Assembly (NCBI GenBank): GCA_022414725.1
Contig: CM039464.1
Location: 36,939,037 to 37,003,036, forward strand
Length of the DNA: 64,000 nucleotides
DNA from: Microglena sp. YARC
Lineage: Eukaryota > Chlorophyta > Chlorophyceae > Chlamydomonadales > Chlamydomonadaceae
Direction: 5' to 3'
Under the pieces are notes generated by a model that saw only the letters and a program-made list of their open reading frames with translations, did not search any database and was not told the origin of the DNA. How positions within the stretch are numbered: position 1 is the stretch's first letter; every line of letters begins with the position of its first letter. Positions 32,201-43,623 of this stretch are shown here, one piece after another. The position numbers and the translations under genes were made by a program.

Positions 32201-35200
32201 GTGTGTGTGGTGGTGTGTGGTGGAAGTGAAGTGTGGTGGTGGTGGTTGTGGTGGTGTGTGGTGGGTGTGTGGTGGAAGTGGGTGGTGTGTGTGGTGTGTG
32301 GTGTGTGTGGTGGTGGTGTGTGGTGGTGAGTGTGGTGGTGGTGTGTGGTGTGGTGGTGTGTGTGGTGGTGGTGTGGTGTGGTGTGGTGAAGTGTGTTGTG
32401 GTGGTGTGTGTGGTGGTGGTGGTGTGTGGTGGTGTTGGTGGAAGTGTGTGGTGGTGGTGGTGGTGATGTGGTGGGTGTGGTGGTGGTGTGTGGTGGTGTG
32501 TGAAGTGTGTGGTGGTGGTGGTGGTGGTGTGTGGTGGAAGTGTGTGGTGGTGGTGTGTGGTGGTGGTGGTGTGGTGGGTGTGGTGGAAATGTGTGTGGTG
32601 GGTGTGTGGTGGGTGGTGTGGTGTGGTGTGTGTTTTGGTGTGTTGTGGTGGTGGTGTGTGGTGGTGTGTGGTGTGTGTGGTGGTGGTGTGTGGTGGAAGT
32701 GAGTGGTGGTGGTGGTGGTGGTGAAAGTGAATGGTGGTAGTGTGTGGTGGTGTGTGTGGTGGAAGTGTGTGGTGGTGGTGTGTGGTGGAAGTGAATAGTG
32801 GTGGTGTGTGGTGGAAGTGTGTGGTGGTGATGTGTGGTGGTGGTGGTGTGTGTGGAAGTGTGTGTGGTGTGGTGTTGGTGGAAGTGTGCGGTGGTGTGTG
32901 TGTGTGGTTATGGTGTGTGGTGGAAGTGAGTAGTGGTGTGGTGGTGGTGGTGTGTGGTGGTGTGTGTGGTGGAAGTGTGGTGGTGGTGGTGTGGTGTGGT
33001 GAATGGTGGTTGGTGTAGTGTGGTGGTGGTGTGTGTTGGTGGTGTGTGGTGGAAGTGTGTGTGTGTGTGTGGAAATGTGCGAGGTGGTGGTGGTGTGTGG
33101 TGGAAGTGTGGAGTTGGTGGTGGGTGTGTGGTGGTGGTTGAGTGTGTGTGTGGTGGTGGTGGTGGATGTGTGTGGTGTGGTGGTGTGTGTGTGTGGGTGC
33201 TGTGGTGGTGTGTGTGGGGGAAGTGGAATGAGTGTGGTGGTGGTGTGTGGTGGTGTGTTGGTGAAGTGTGTGGTGGTGGTTGGGTGAAGTGAATGGTGGT
33301 AGTGTGTGGTGGTGTGTGTGGTGAAGTGTGTGTGGTGGTGTGTGTGGAAGTGATGTGTGGTGTTGGGATGTGTGGAAGGGTGTGTGTGTGTGTGGAAGTG
33401 AGTGTGGTGGTGTGTGGTGTGTGTGGTGGTGTGTGTGTGGTGGTGGTGGTGTGGGTGTGGGTGTGGTGAAGTGTGTGTGGTGGTGTGGTGGTGGTGCTGT
33501 GGTGGTGGTGTGTGGTTGTGAAGTGTGTGTGGGTGTGTGGTGCGGTGGTGTGGTGGTGGTGTGTGGTGTGGTGGTGTGTGGTGGGTGGGAAGTGTGAAGT
33601 GTGTGGTGGTGGTGGTGTGGGTGTGGTGATGTGTGTGGTGGTGTGTGTGGTGGGTGGTGTGTGGTGGAAGTGTGTGGTGGAAGTGTGTGGTGGTGGTGTG
33701 TGGTGGTGTGTGGTGGAGTGAGTGTGTGGTGTGTGGTGGTGGAAGTGTGTGGTGGTGGTGTGTGGTGGAAGTGTGGTGGTGGTGGTTGGTGGTTGTGTTG
33801 TGTTACAAGGCTTATGAGTTAGATTATTTGGATCTTGTGTATCATCATCTGTTTTCTGTCTCTAGCACAGAGGTGGGGCGAAGATGGTCGAAACAAGCCC
33901 TATGCAGCGTCGCCTGCGACGCTAAAAAAAGGCGGAGAGTGATCGCGAGGGAGCGACTGGTGGCAACGGAAGCGAGTTAGTTTCGAGACCGCAGGCTGAC
34001 GTGTCGGGCTTCATCACGGTCAGACGGATGGATGGATGGATGGATGGACAAATGGGTAAACATGGGGGCTCCTGCCCCCCAGAAGGGGGGGCTTCGCCAA
34101 AAAAAAAAGATGTTGCTGGACAAGCCAACACCGCTGCATCTGTCGCCAGTATCCAAATCAGCCACTGGAATTGCTGGCATCTGCAGGGTGTGTAGTGGTG
34201 AGTGGTGGTGGATGTGTGGTGGTGTGTGGCGGTGTGTGGTTGGTCGTGGTGTGTGGTGTGTGGAGGTGGTGGTGTGCGGTGGTGGTGTGCATGAAGGGGG
34301 GCTTCGCAAAAAAAAATGTTTTCTGGACAAGCCAACACCGCTGCATCTGTTGCCAGTGTCCATATCAGCCACTGGAATAGCTGGCATCTGCAGGGTGTGT
34401 GGTGCTGGGTTGCATGGCGCATCATCATCTGATTTGTCTTTCTTACAAATCAGCAACAATAACTACATCCCTCTACATCAGCCACAATAGCTACATCCCT
34501 CTACATCAGCCACAATAGCTACATCCCTCTACAACAGCCACAATAGCTACATCCCTCTACATCAGCCACAATAGCTACATCCCTCTACATCAGCCACAAT
34601 AGCTACATCCCTCTACATCAGCCACAATAGCTACAACCCTCTAAATCAGCCACAATAGCCACATCCCTCATAAAACAAACATAGGCCCCACTTGGTAAGG
34701 GCGAAAAAAAGGGCAAAATAGGCCCCCCTTGGTAAGGGCGAAATAGGCCCCCCTTGGTAAGGGCGAAATAGGCCCCCTTGGTAAGGGCGAAATAGGCCCC
34801 CCCTTGGTAAGGGCAAAATAGGCCCCCCTTGGTAAGGGCGAAATGGGCCCCCCTTGGTAAGGCGAAATAGGCCCCCCTTGGTAAGGGCGAAATAGGCCCC
34901 CCTTGGTAAGGGCGAAATAGGCCCCCCTTGGTAAGGGCGAAAAAAAGGGCAAAATAGGCCCCCCTGGTAAGGGCGAAGCCTTTTGGGGCCAGGAAGTTGT
35001 TTATAAAACTCCCAACCAAAAACACACCCACAAAAAACTCCCACTCACCCAATCCACCCACCCACCACAACTCCCCGTCACTATAGCTCCATCCCCTCTG
35101 CACCATGGAGTCGAACTGCTTGTTGGCACGTGTCCACCTCTTTTGCACCACGTTGCTATGTAGCTGTTGTGATGGTGAGGTTGCGGGGGCCACCCACCAC

Positions 35201-38200
35201 CACCCTGTCGCTCCCTCCCTCCCACCCACTCCCTCCCACCCACAACTCACCGTCACTATAGCTCCATTCCTCTGCACCATGGAGTCGAGCTGCATGTTGG
35301 CACGTGTCCACCTCTTTTGCACCACATTGCTATGCAGCTGTTGTGATGGTGAGGTTGAGGGGGCCACCCACCACCACCCTGTCCCTCTCACCCACCCACC
35401 CACAACTCACCATCACTATAGCTCCATCCCTCTGCACCAAGAAGTCTAGCTGCTTGTTCGCACTTGTCCGAATCTTTTGCACCACGCTGCTATGGAGCTG
35501 TTGTGATGGTGAGGTTGAGGGGGGCCACCCACCACCACCCTGTCCTCCCTCCCACCCGCACTCCCTCCCACCCGCTCACAACTCACCGTCACAATAGCTC
35601 CATCCCTCTGCACCAAGAAGTCTAGCTGCTTGTTCGCACTCGTCCGAATCTTTTGCACCACGTCGCCCACCTGCTGGGGGGTGCCAACCACTTTGTAGTC
35701 GCCAACCTGTCAAACGATTGTTGGGGTTTCATCAGTTACGCATTTGATCGGTCAAGATTTGGGTTTTATCAGTTCATGGGTTTACCGGTCAGGGTTTGGG
35801 GTTCATCAGTTCATCGGTCAGGGTTTGAGGTTCATGAGTTAACCGGTCAGGGTTTGGGGCTCATCAGTTCATCGGTCAGGGTTTGGGGTTCATGAGTTCA
35901 CCAGTCAGGGTTTGGGGGCTCATTAAGTTCATCGGTCAAGGTTTGGGTTCATGATTTCATCGGCCAGGGTTTGGGGTTCATGAGTTAACCGGTCAGGGTT
36001 TGGGGTTCATCAGTTCATCAGTCAGGGTTTGGGGTTCATGAGTTTACCGGTCAGGGTTTGGGGTTCATGATAATGATAACGCCTGGTGGGGCATGGTGTT
36101 AAGGGAGCCCGTCGTACACGGGTGAGAAGCGGTCTCCTACCTCAAACTGGAACAAGCTACCATCCGCGGTTGACACACGACCTGCAACAACAAGAGGGAA
36201 CTGAGGGGGAGTTGAACCCCCGACTCTTCATCCTCAAGCGATCTGGTCTACCACTAGACCATTGAATATCACTGAAAGGGGCTTTGGGGTTCATGAGTAT
36301 ATCAGCCAGGGTTTGGGGTTCATCAGTTCATCAGTCAGGGTTTGGGGATCAGCAGTTCATCGGCCAGGGTTTGGGGTTCATCAGTTCACCGGTCAGGGTT
36401 TGGGACTCATCAGTTCATCGGTCAGCGTGTTTGGGGCTCATTGATTTCATTGGCCAGGGTCCCAAACCCACTACCACTAGACCATTGAATATCACTGAAA
36501 GGGGCTTTGGGGTTCATGAGTATATCAGCCAGGGTTTGGGGTTCATCAGTTCATCAGTCAGGGTTTGGGGATCAGCAGTTCATCGGCCAGGGTTTGGGGT
36601 TCATCAGTTCACCGGTCAGGGTTTGGACTCATCAGTCATCGGGTCAGGGTTTGGGGCTTCATGATTTCATTGGCCAGGGTTTGGGGTTCATCAGTTCATC
36701 AGTCAGGGTTTGAGGTTCATGAGATTACCGGTCAGGGTTTGGGGTTCATGATTTCATTGACAAGGGTTAGGGGTTCATCAGTTCATCGGTCAGGTTTTGG
36801 GGATCAGCAGTTCATCGGCCAGGGTTTGGGGTTCATCAGTTCACCGGTCAGGGTTTGGGGTTCATGATATCATTGGCCAGGGTTTGGGGTTCATCAGTTC
36901 ATCAGTCAGGGTTTGAGGTTCATGAGATTACCGGTCAGGGTTTGGGGTTCATGATTTCATTGGCAAGTGTTAGGGGTTCATCAGTTCATCAGATTTTGGC
37001 GGAGCCCCCCCTTCTGGGGGGCGGGAGCCCCCAGTGTTTTTTTTTGTCTGTTGTACCATTTGTCCATTCGACCGACGAGCCGTCTGACTGTGATGAAGCC
37101 AGACACGTCAGCCAACGGTCTCGTAACAAACTCGCTTCCGTTGCCGCCTGCCGCCCCGTCGCAATCACTCTCCGCCAATTTTTAGCGTCGCAGGCGACGC
37201 TGCATAGAACTTATCATTCGAGGCACTCCGTCGCAATCACTCTACGCCAATTTTTAGCGTCGCAGGCGACGCCTGCGATATAAAACCTGTTCCTGTTTTA
37301 TCTCCTCCTAAGCCTATTTGGCCTACCCTGGAGCTGTACAAAAAACAAAAACATCCAGTCACCAACCTGCAGGACCAGGTCACCACTATCCACCCACACA
37401 CACCAACAATTACCAACACACACAACACCAACACCCACCACCCAAAAGCACAACCATGTCACACCAAAAACATACACAGTCACCACCATCTACCACCCAC
37501 CCACACCCGACCCACCACCACCACCACCATGTAACACCAAAATCATACACACAGTCACCACCATCCACCAATCCACCCTCGATGGCACACCACACACCAG
37601 TAACCCCAAAACACAATATACAGCGACCAACCTGTAAGACCAGGTCACCACTCAGGAATCAAAAAGCCTTAGCCGCAACTGAAGAAGCAGATACTCTTAC
37701 ACCCGGACTAATACCACTAAAACCTACCATACCCGATTAACCCACAATTCACCACCACCACCATGTGACACCAAAGACACCTAATACAAAACGGACCAGC
37801 TCCATACCACCCCCCCACTGTCCAATCAGGATCCACCCACCACCCACACACCACCCACCCACCACCCAAAACACACCCCAGCATCACCCAAACCACCACA
37901 CCCACCCACACCACCACCCCACACCACCCACACACACAACACCACCCACCCATCACCCACACACACACAGCACACACACCTCATCACCCACACACACCCT
38001 CCTACAACAATCACCATTACGTAACACCAATAACACATTCACCACCATCCACCCACCACCACCCACACCCACCACCCCCCCCCCCACACCCACCCACCAC
38101 CCCACCACCCACCCTTACCCACCCACCACACCACCACCTACCACCACACCCACCACCCACCCACATCCCACCACCCACCCATACCACACCCACCAACCAC

Positions 38201-41200
38201 CCACACCACCACCCACCCCCACACCCACACCCACCAAACATCCCACCCACCACCTGTTTCACCCCCACCACCCACCCACCCCACACCACCATCAGCCCAC
38301 ACCCCACACCCACCCATCACCCACCCACCCACACCCACACCCACACTCACCCCCATCACCCACACACACCCACACACCTACAACAATATCACCATAACAT
38401 AACACCAATAACACATTCACCACCACCCACCCACACCCCAACACCCACACCCACCACCCACGCTACACCCCACCCACCAGAGCATCTACCCACCTACAAC
38501 AATCAACATTATGTAACACCAATAACACATTCACCACCCATCCACCCACCACCCACCCACACCCACCACTCACAACAAAGCACATTCCAATCCAATGTGA
38601 CACCAAAAATATGACGAACACAGTCACCACCATAGCCTCCCACACCCACACCCACACCCGACCAGACAACAACAACCACCCTGTAGCACCCGAAAACACA
38701 AAACACAGTCACCAACCCGTAGTGCCAGGTCACCACTCAGGAAAAAATCAAAACAGCCTCTTCAGCCGCGACTGAAAACAACCACCTCCCCACCACCCCA
38801 CCCACACCCACCACCTACCCATACCACCCATCCACCACCACCATGTAACACCCAAAACACAGCGACCAACCTGAAGGACCAGGTCACCACTCAGGAATCC
38901 AGCCTTAGCAGCGACTGAAGAAGCCGTTACCTCTGGAATGATGACTCCGGGGAGGAAGACGGTCTCTGCCTTGCCCACAGTGCATACCTAAGGGGTTGGT
39001 GTGTGGGTGTGGGTATGTTGGTGTGCTCTGTAGCGGTTGGTATTTAGTACGGTGTGTGTGTGTGTGTGGTGCTTGTGTGTGTGATGAGGCGTGTGTGGAT
39101 GTGGTGTCGTGTGTGGGTGTGTGTGTGTGTGTGCTGGGGGGGGGGGGGGGGGGAGGTGGGGAGGGGGAGGTGGTGGTTAAAGAGGTTTTAGAGACCAGCG
39201 TGTCATCATCATCCACCCCTAAATACGTAAACGAGTGTGTACTGTGTGTGTAGTCGTGTTGTGTGTGTGTGAATGTTGTTCATGTGTGTGTGTGTGTGGG
39301 TTAGGGCAACAAAATGTGTGTTTTAGTGATGTGTGCGGTGGGGGGGGGGGGGGGGGGGGGGGTATCGGGGGTATGTGAGTGGTACGGTGTCACGGTTGTA
39401 GGTGTGTGTGTGTGTGTGTGGGGGGGGGGGGGTGGTGGCGGAGGGTGGTGTGTAGAGGGTGTGTGTGTGTGTGTTGTGTGTGGTGTGAGAGTGTTGTGTG
39501 GTAGTGTGATGCATTGTGATGTGTGTGTGTATGGGGGGAGGGCAAACACCAGTAGCGGTGTTGTAGTGTAACGTGTGTGGTGTGAGTGACACCAGTTGTG
39601 TCCTGTGGGGGGGAGGGGGGGGGGGAGGGGGGAGTAGTGCTGTGTAGTGAACCAACACCCAAACCAAGCAATGTGTGTGTGTCGTGTAGTGTTCTTAGTG
39701 ATGTGTGTGTGTGTGTAGTGTGTGTGTGTAGTGCTGAATGACCTGAATGATGATAAGTGGGTGCCGGTTGGTGTGTGGTGTCGATGTGGAGGGGAGTTGG
39801 GGGGGCGCGGGGGGGGGAGAGCGAGCGCTTGAAGTGATTAGTGGTCGAGTGTGTAGAGTGCTGTGTGTTGTGTTGTGTGTGTGTCGTGTGTGTGGGGAGG
39901 GGGTGAGGGCGGGGGATAGCGGTATATAGTGCTAGTGTGTGTGTGGCAATTGCTGATGTGATGATGATGCCTAAACACAGTTGTGTGAGAGAGGGAGGAG
40001 ACGTGATAGAGTTACATGTGGTGGTGTGTGGAATGTGGTCAGTGGATGTGTAGTGTTGTTAGTGTGTGGTGGTAGTTGTGTGTGTGTAGTGTGTGGTGTG
40101 ATGCTGTCGTGATGGGGGGGGGCGGGTGCGGGGAGGGGGCCCCGAGGAAGGGACAAGATAACACCCGGATAGCGGGCATGGTATGTGATACGTAGATTGT
40201 GTGTGTGCAGTGTAGTGTCGTGGGTCGTGGTCCTGTGCGGTGTGAGTGCTGGGTGTGTGGGGGGGGGGAGTAAAAAAAATGTTGTGTGCTGTTGTGTGTG
40301 TGTGGTTGTGTGACTGTTAGTGTTGTCTGTGTCTGTGTGTTGTCGAGTGTATGGTGAGTGTGGTGTGTGTGTGTGGGGGGGGGGGGGGTATCGGTGTATG
40401 TGTACGTGTAGTGTAGTGTGAGTATGTAGTGGCTGTGTTGAGGGGGGGAGGGGGGGAGGATGTTGCTCAGAGTGTGTTGGTGTGTGGTTGACGGTGTAGT
40501 GTGGTAAGTGTGATGCTTGGTGTTAGATAGTGTGTTGTGTGTTGTAGTGTGTTGTGTGTAGTTGTAGTGTCGTGGGAGTGGGGGGGGTTGGGGTGGGGGG
40601 GGTAGGGAGGGGTGCGGGGGGGTGGGTAGCGGGTGTATGGTACGTGTGTACGTGTGAGTGTGTGAGTGTGTGTGTGTGGGGGGGTGTGTGGGTGGTTGTG
40701 GGGTGGGGGGGGGGGAGTGTGTGTGTGTATAGTGTGGCTGTGGTGTTGTGTGTGTAGTGGTCTGTGTGTGTAGCTGTGTGTGTGTGGTGGTTGTGTGTGT
40801 GTGTGTGTGTGTGTGTGGTGCTGGTGTTGTGTGTGTGTGTAGTGTGTAGTGTGTGTTGGTAGTGTAGTGAGCATATGTGGTGTGTTGTGGGCGTGTGTGG
40901 GTGCAATGTGTGTGTGTGAGTGTGTGTGTTAGGTGCAGTGTGCGAAGTGCGCACAACTAAAAACACGATAAGATAGTATGACAATGTACGTGCTGTAGTG
41001 TTGACAGGTGTTGTGTGTGTGTGTGTGTGTGTGTTGTGTGATGTGTGTAGTGTGTGTTAGTGTGTGTGTGTGTAGTGTGTGTGTGTAGTGTGTGTGTGAT
41101 GTAGGTGTGTGTAGTAGTATGTGCTGTGTAGTTTGTGTGTGTGTGGGCGGGGGGGGGGGGGGGGGGAGGTGTGTGTGTGTAGTGTGTGTGTGGTGGTGGT

Positions 41201-43620
41201 GTGTGTGTATGTGTGTGTGTGTGTGTGTATGTAGTGTGTGTGTATAGTGTGTGTGTGTGTTGTGTTTGTGTGTGTAGTGTGTGTAGTGAAGTGTGTGTGT
41301 AGTGGTGCAATGTGTGTGTGTGTGGGGGTGTTAGTGGTTAGTGTGATGTGTGTGTTGTAGTGTGTGTGTGTGTAGTGTGTGTGTGGGTGTAGTGTGTGTG
41401 TTGTGTTAGTGTGTTTGTAGCTTTGTGGTGTTGTGTCGTGTGTAGTGTAGTGTGTGTGTTGTGTAGTGTGTGTGTGTATGTGTGGTGTGTTTGCGTGTGT
41501 GTGTGTAGATCGTCAGTGTGTGGTGTCTATATACGTGTAAGTGTGTGTGTGCTTCCAGCCCAGGAAGGGGGGCTCCGCCCAAAAAGAGCTAAATTTCAAC
41601 TAAAAACTAAAATCAATAAGAAAAGAAAAGGGATGGTGGAGGGGCAGGTCGTGTCTGTGATGCGTGGTGATGAGGGTGTGTGAAGGGGGGGTGAGAGGGA
41701 GCTTGGGGGCGGTAGTGTCGATCTCTAGTGAATGATGCGAGAGCCCCCCATCAAGGTGGTCGATGTAAGCCCCCCTTGAAAAACATCAGAAGTCCGGCTG
41801 GCGCACCAGCCACAGATCACAGTCCAACGGACACACAGACAGGTATATCTTCTACATTACACATATGGGCCAATCCACCATACACTCACAAACACACCCA
41901 TACACATAGCAATCCTTATCATACACTCAACAAACACACACAACACATGGCATCCCAACCATAGCACTCACAAAACACACATAACATATTTGGCCAAATC
42001 CCAACCATACATCACCAAAAAACAACATTAACACATACAGCAATCCATTAATCATACACTCGACAAACACACAACACACATGGCAAGCCAAACCCATACC
42101 ACTACACAAACACACATACACATGCAACCTTATCATACACTTCCAAAACCACACGACACACATGGCAAATCCCAAACAACCAACTCACAAAAACACACAC
42201 ACACATGGCAATCCCAAACCCCGCACTAACTGTAACAGTAGAGTCGAGATAAGCATACACGAAGGTTTCCCGGCTGCCACCCAGCACTTGATCCACAATC
42301 CCGTACAAGCACTTCGCACAGATACGCAACACTCACAAGCACACACAGATATACCAACCACCACCACAACCAACACCCCACCACACACCGTCCCCCACCA
42401 CACACTCACACACACACACTACCCACCCCACACCACCCCCACCACATGGGGCAACCCCAAACCCGCCACTAACCCTGTAACAGTAGAGTGAGATAAGCAA
42501 GACGAGTTTGAATGCCACACCAGCACTGATCACAATCCCACGGTACAAGCACACGCCACACACAGACAGATATACAACACATAGAAATAACACTCACAAA
42601 CCACCACCACACACATGGCAACCCCAAACCCCGCCCACTAACCGTGCAACAGTTAGACGTGAGATAAGCCCAAAGACCGAAGTTTGCTGCCACACCAGCA
42701 CTGATCACAATGCCCACGTACAAGCAACGCAACACACAGACAGGATATACACACAGTAGGAAACATACACCTCACAAACACACACCCACCACACATTGGC
42801 AAAACCCAAACCCGCACTAACCTGCCGACCAGTAGAGTGAGATAAGCCAAAGACGAAGTTTGCTTGCCACACAGCACTGATCACAATCCCGCGCTTGAAC
42901 TATCGAACGATTCTTCAGTTTAGGTTTGGGATATCCGACTCGTACTTAATACGGACCCTCACGCTTCCTTGGCAATTAGCAGCCTTGCCTCTTCTCTGGA
43001 TGCGTTTAGGGTTCTCATGGGCGTTCCTCCACCAGGAACAATGCACAGAAACCGCCGAGGGGGAAAGAGACGAAGGGAGTGAACTCGCGCCAGTCATCAG
43101 ACTAAGGATGTTCGGAGACAGGAGGAAGTAAGTTGGGGTGGCGTGGAGTGAGTGGGTGGTGAGGTGTGTGTGTGTGTGTTGTGGTGTGTTTGAGTTGTGT
43201 TGGTGTGTGTTGTGTGTGTGTGTGTGTGTGTGGTGTGGTTGTGTGCGTATCACTCAAGCGGAGTTTATAACCCTGATTATGTCGTCCAGAGGAAGAGACG
43301 CGAGGGAGTACTCGACTGAAAGCGATTATGGCATTTAAGTATGTGGGGATATTGTTGTTACGTGTTAAGCATCGTATGTATTACATATGTATGTACGTGG
43401 GAAGTGTAAGCATATGTGCAGTATCGATATTCGCGCAGAGGTACTTTACTGCTAGTCCGCTTACGCCAGTTGGTTGTCCTTAACTTGACGTCCTGAGAGT
43501 GCACATTACTTGATGTAACATTTCCAATTTCAATAATATTGTCGCCGAGGGGAAGAACGAAAAGGGAAGTATCAAAGTCAGTCAGTGTTTTTATATTCAG
43601 ATTTCTCGTAGTCCAGTTGA
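26839..43620 (-). CDS. RseP/ARASP-type site-2 protease (M50), chloroplast-type, partial
   Basis: Membrane-embedded zinc metalloprotease; plant ARASP homologues act in chloroplast membranes. Five intact exons run right to left in matching phases (38871-38987, 35587-35706, 30932-31071, 28076-28278, 26839-26993), giving 244 codons plus stop. They encode a PDZ region (VIIPEVTASSVAAKAGFLSG), a second part ending GRIGVRL, the GPVAIVAAG motif, INLAVVNLLPLPGLDGG (with the third zinc-ligand Asp) and the C-terminal LLIEAIRGGRK with a membrane helix. An upstream exon (ISAGVAANF, near 42.2-42.9 kb) is present only as indel-bearing copies. The HExxH exon and transit peptide were not found and may lie in the gap or beyond. 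Family assignment is firm. Confidence 0.9.
27085..27135 (-). repeat. 5'-part copy of the ARASP last exon
   Basis: Repeats acceptor TACTATGTAG and GYLAFLL, then breaks into C-rich DNA. Flanked by GGTGGGTGG minisatellite. Confidence 0.85.
27340..27915 (-). repeat. Three 3'-part copies of the LDG exon
   Basis: Copies near 27352-27425, 27672-27745 and 27845-27915 repeat ININLAAFNLLPLPGLDG and its donor. The two right ones keep GATG|GTGAGT; the left one reads LDDES, so its donor is lost. Confidence 0.92.
28076..28278 (-). CDS. ARASP-type protease exon with GPVAI and LDG motifs
   Basis: 203 nt. Acceptor CCCCTCAG and donor GATG|GTAGTC. It reads LFNTVYRGLSNIFSNFSQAS, LTGPVAIVAAGSDIL and FCAVININLAVVNLLPLPGL then D. 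The Asp of LDG is the third metal ligand in M50 proteases. The split Gly codon is completed by the last exon. Confidence 0.93.
28360..30155 (-). repeat. About eleven 5'-part copies of the GPVAI exon
   Basis: Copies near 28380-28475, 28555-28660, 28715-28825, 28875-28970, 29050-29145, 29260-29350, 29440-29540, 29600-29695, 29775-29875, 29980-30080 and a fragment near 30110-30150. Each has acceptor CCCCTCAG, then VYRGLSNIFSNF and LTGPVAIVAA, and is cut before SDIL. Spacers are GGTGGTGG with long G runs (about 29178-29217 is almost pure G). Confidence 0.95.
30180..30360. repeat. Two-copy ~80-bp duplication with AATTCAAATTC
   Basis: CAGTGCAAAT.CTTCCTCAC and GGTATAACTCTGCAGATTGT recur twice with ATTCAAATTC spacers. 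Donor-side intron DNA of the ARASP gene. Confidence 0.8.
30415..30573 (+). mobile_element. SINE subfamily A fragment with an insertion
   Basis: The SINE body (GCCCGCGTACGACGGGTTCC to ACCACGCCCCA) resumes at CAGGCGTTATCATTACC near 30550 after about 90 bp of foreign sequence. It is truncated at the 5' side. Confidence 0.65.
30640..30890 (-). repeat. Three 3'-part copies of the PDZ-end exon
   Basis: Near 30645-30700, 30735-30805 and 30835-30890 the end of the exon (ETFKVTT, then EF/EFN) and its GTGAGAC donor recur, with AATTCAAATTC repeats as spacer. Confidence 0.82.
30932..31071 (-). CDS. ARASP-type protease exon (PDZ end)
   Basis: 140 nt. Acceptor CACACCCTGCAG, donor CCG|GTGAGA. It reads VPAIPVADLDTGDGRIGVRL, TSNLKFDHLHPKSVSETFKV and TTSEFNR. 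GRIGV is a family block at the end of the PDZ domain. The split Arg codon is completed by the next exon. Confidence 0.93.
31205..31700 (-). repeat. Three 5'-part copies of the PDZ-end exon
   Basis: Near 31210-31290, 31405-31487 and 31617-31697. Each has acceptor CCTGCAG and VPAIPVADLDTGNGRIGVRL or a close variant, then breaks into a CCCCCC run. One copy has a base insertion. Confidence 0.92.
31700..33810 (-). repeat. 2-kb GTGGTG/GTGTGTGG microsatellite
   Basis: Almost pure G/T on the plus strand (C/A in the sense of the ARASP gene). It separates copies of the PDZ-end exon. Open frames here are low-complexity artefacts. Confidence 0.95.
34105..34400 (-). repeat. Two distant 5'-part copies of the PDZ-end exon
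   Basis: Near 34108-34188 and 34315-34395, reading MPAIPVADLDTGD and MPAIPVADMDTGN. The dispersed GGGGGCTTCGCC repeat abuts both, so that repeat was carried along in the duplication unit. Confidence 0.9.
34445..34672. repeat. 28-bp minisatellite
   Basis: About eight units of CTACATCAGCCACAATAG plus CTACATCCCT. Confidence 0.95.
34680..34975. repeat. 25-bp minisatellite
   Basis: About twelve units of AGGCCCCCCTTGGTAAGGGC plus GAAAT. Long open frames on the minus strand are due only to this periodicity. Confidence 0.95.
35060..35515 (-). repeat. Three 3'-part copies of the KIRTSANKQL exon
   Basis: Near 35065-35155, 35250-35340 and 35415-35510 the second half of the next exon recurs (VQKRWTRANKQ, LDSMVQR, then the GTGAGTTGTGGG donor region). 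The nearest copy is the least diverged. Confidence 0.92.
35587..35706 (-). CDS. ARASP-type protease exon (PDZ middle)
   Basis: 120 nt, 40 codons, phase 0. Acceptor CGTTTGACAG and donor ACG|GTGAGT. It reads VGDYKVVGTPQQVGDVVQKI, then RTSANKQLDFLVQRDGAIVT. It follows VLQ of the previous exon, giving the Gly-Asp-x-x-hydrophobic pattern of RseP-family PDZ domains. Confidence 0.92.
35735..36995 (-). repeat. ~26-bp GGTCAGGGTTTGGGGTTCAT minisatellite
   Basis: Over 40 imperfect units, telomere-like in the CAGGGTTTGGGG core. It lies on the acceptor side of the PDZ-middle exon. It contains a SINE at 36071-36280 and a 223-bp duplication that copied the SINE head to 36466-36510. Confidence 0.92.
36071..36280 (-). 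mobile_element. tRNA-derived SINE, subfamily A, in the minisatellite
   Basis: On the minus strand the head has A-box TGGTCTAGTGGTAGACC and B-box GGTTCAACTCC, then the body and the GCGTTATCATTA tail at 36071. Full length. Confidence 0.87.
36990..37275 (-). repeat. Dispersed GGCGGAGCCCCCC repeat, minus copy
   Basis: Reverse of the 33895-34105 family. Its right end (TCACTC..CGCCAATTTTTAGC plus GTCGCAGGCGACGC) is duplicated (37165-37200 and 37228-37272). Confidence 0.7.
37360..38780 (-). repeat. 3'-part copies of the PDZ exon in CCACCCACC repeats
   Basis: Copies near 37365-37395, 37625-37690 and 38715-38775 repeat the end of the PDZ exon (LSGDLVLQV) and its donor. Between them the plus strand is CCACCACCCACACC-rich for more than 1 kb. 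Confidence 0.88.
38871..38987 (-). CDS. ARASP-type protease exon (PDZ start)
   Basis: 117 nt, 39 codons, phase 0. Acceptor CCAACCCCTTAG, donor CAG|GTTGGT. It reads VCTVGKAETVFLPGVIIPEV, then TASSVAAKAGFLSGDLVLQ. The Gly-Asp near the end and the Ala-Ala-x-x-Gly helix start are typical of PDZ domains in RseP relatives. Confidence 0.93.
38990..41555. repeat. GTGTGTG microsatellite region
   Basis: 2.5 kb of GT-rich simple sequence with many long G runs (for example 39340-39362, 41150-41167). No exon copy recognised. It lies on the acceptor side of the PDZ-start exon. Confidence 0.9.
42120..42895 (-). repeat. Four noisy copies of the ISAGVAANF exon end
   Basis: Near 42225-42320, 42470-42550, 42645-42730 and 42825-42895 the minus strand resembles IVISAGVAANFVFAYL followed by a CAG|GTTAGTG donor. 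The fit to the ARASP segment before the PDZ exon is good and the phase agrees. Each copy carries different one-base insertions or losses, so none is an intact exon. Confidence 0.7.
43050..43600 (-). repeat. Possible degraded copies of an upstream ARASP exon
   Basis: Near 43040-43090, 43260-43310 and 43545-43590 the minus strand reads FVSFPLGGF, VEYSLASLPLDD and FVLPLGD. In RseP relatives a VEYSLR.FPLGG block lies between HExxH and the ISAG block. Frames are broken in each copy. Weak evidence. Confidence 0.4.
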
Positions 43621-43623
43621 GTA

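Noticed and set aside
31700..33822. Several long Val/Cys/Gly/Trp frames
   Set aside because: Pure GTGGTG/GTGTGG microsatellite, open in several phases at once.
34618..35403. 261-codon minus frame with GAYFALTKGGLF repeats
   Set aside because: The periodicity comes from a 25-bp minisatellite fused to donor-side exon copies; it is not a protein.
37318..38397. Pro/Thr/His-rich plus frames
   Set aside because: CCACCACCCAC repeats in the donor-side intron of the ARASP gene, with no domain.
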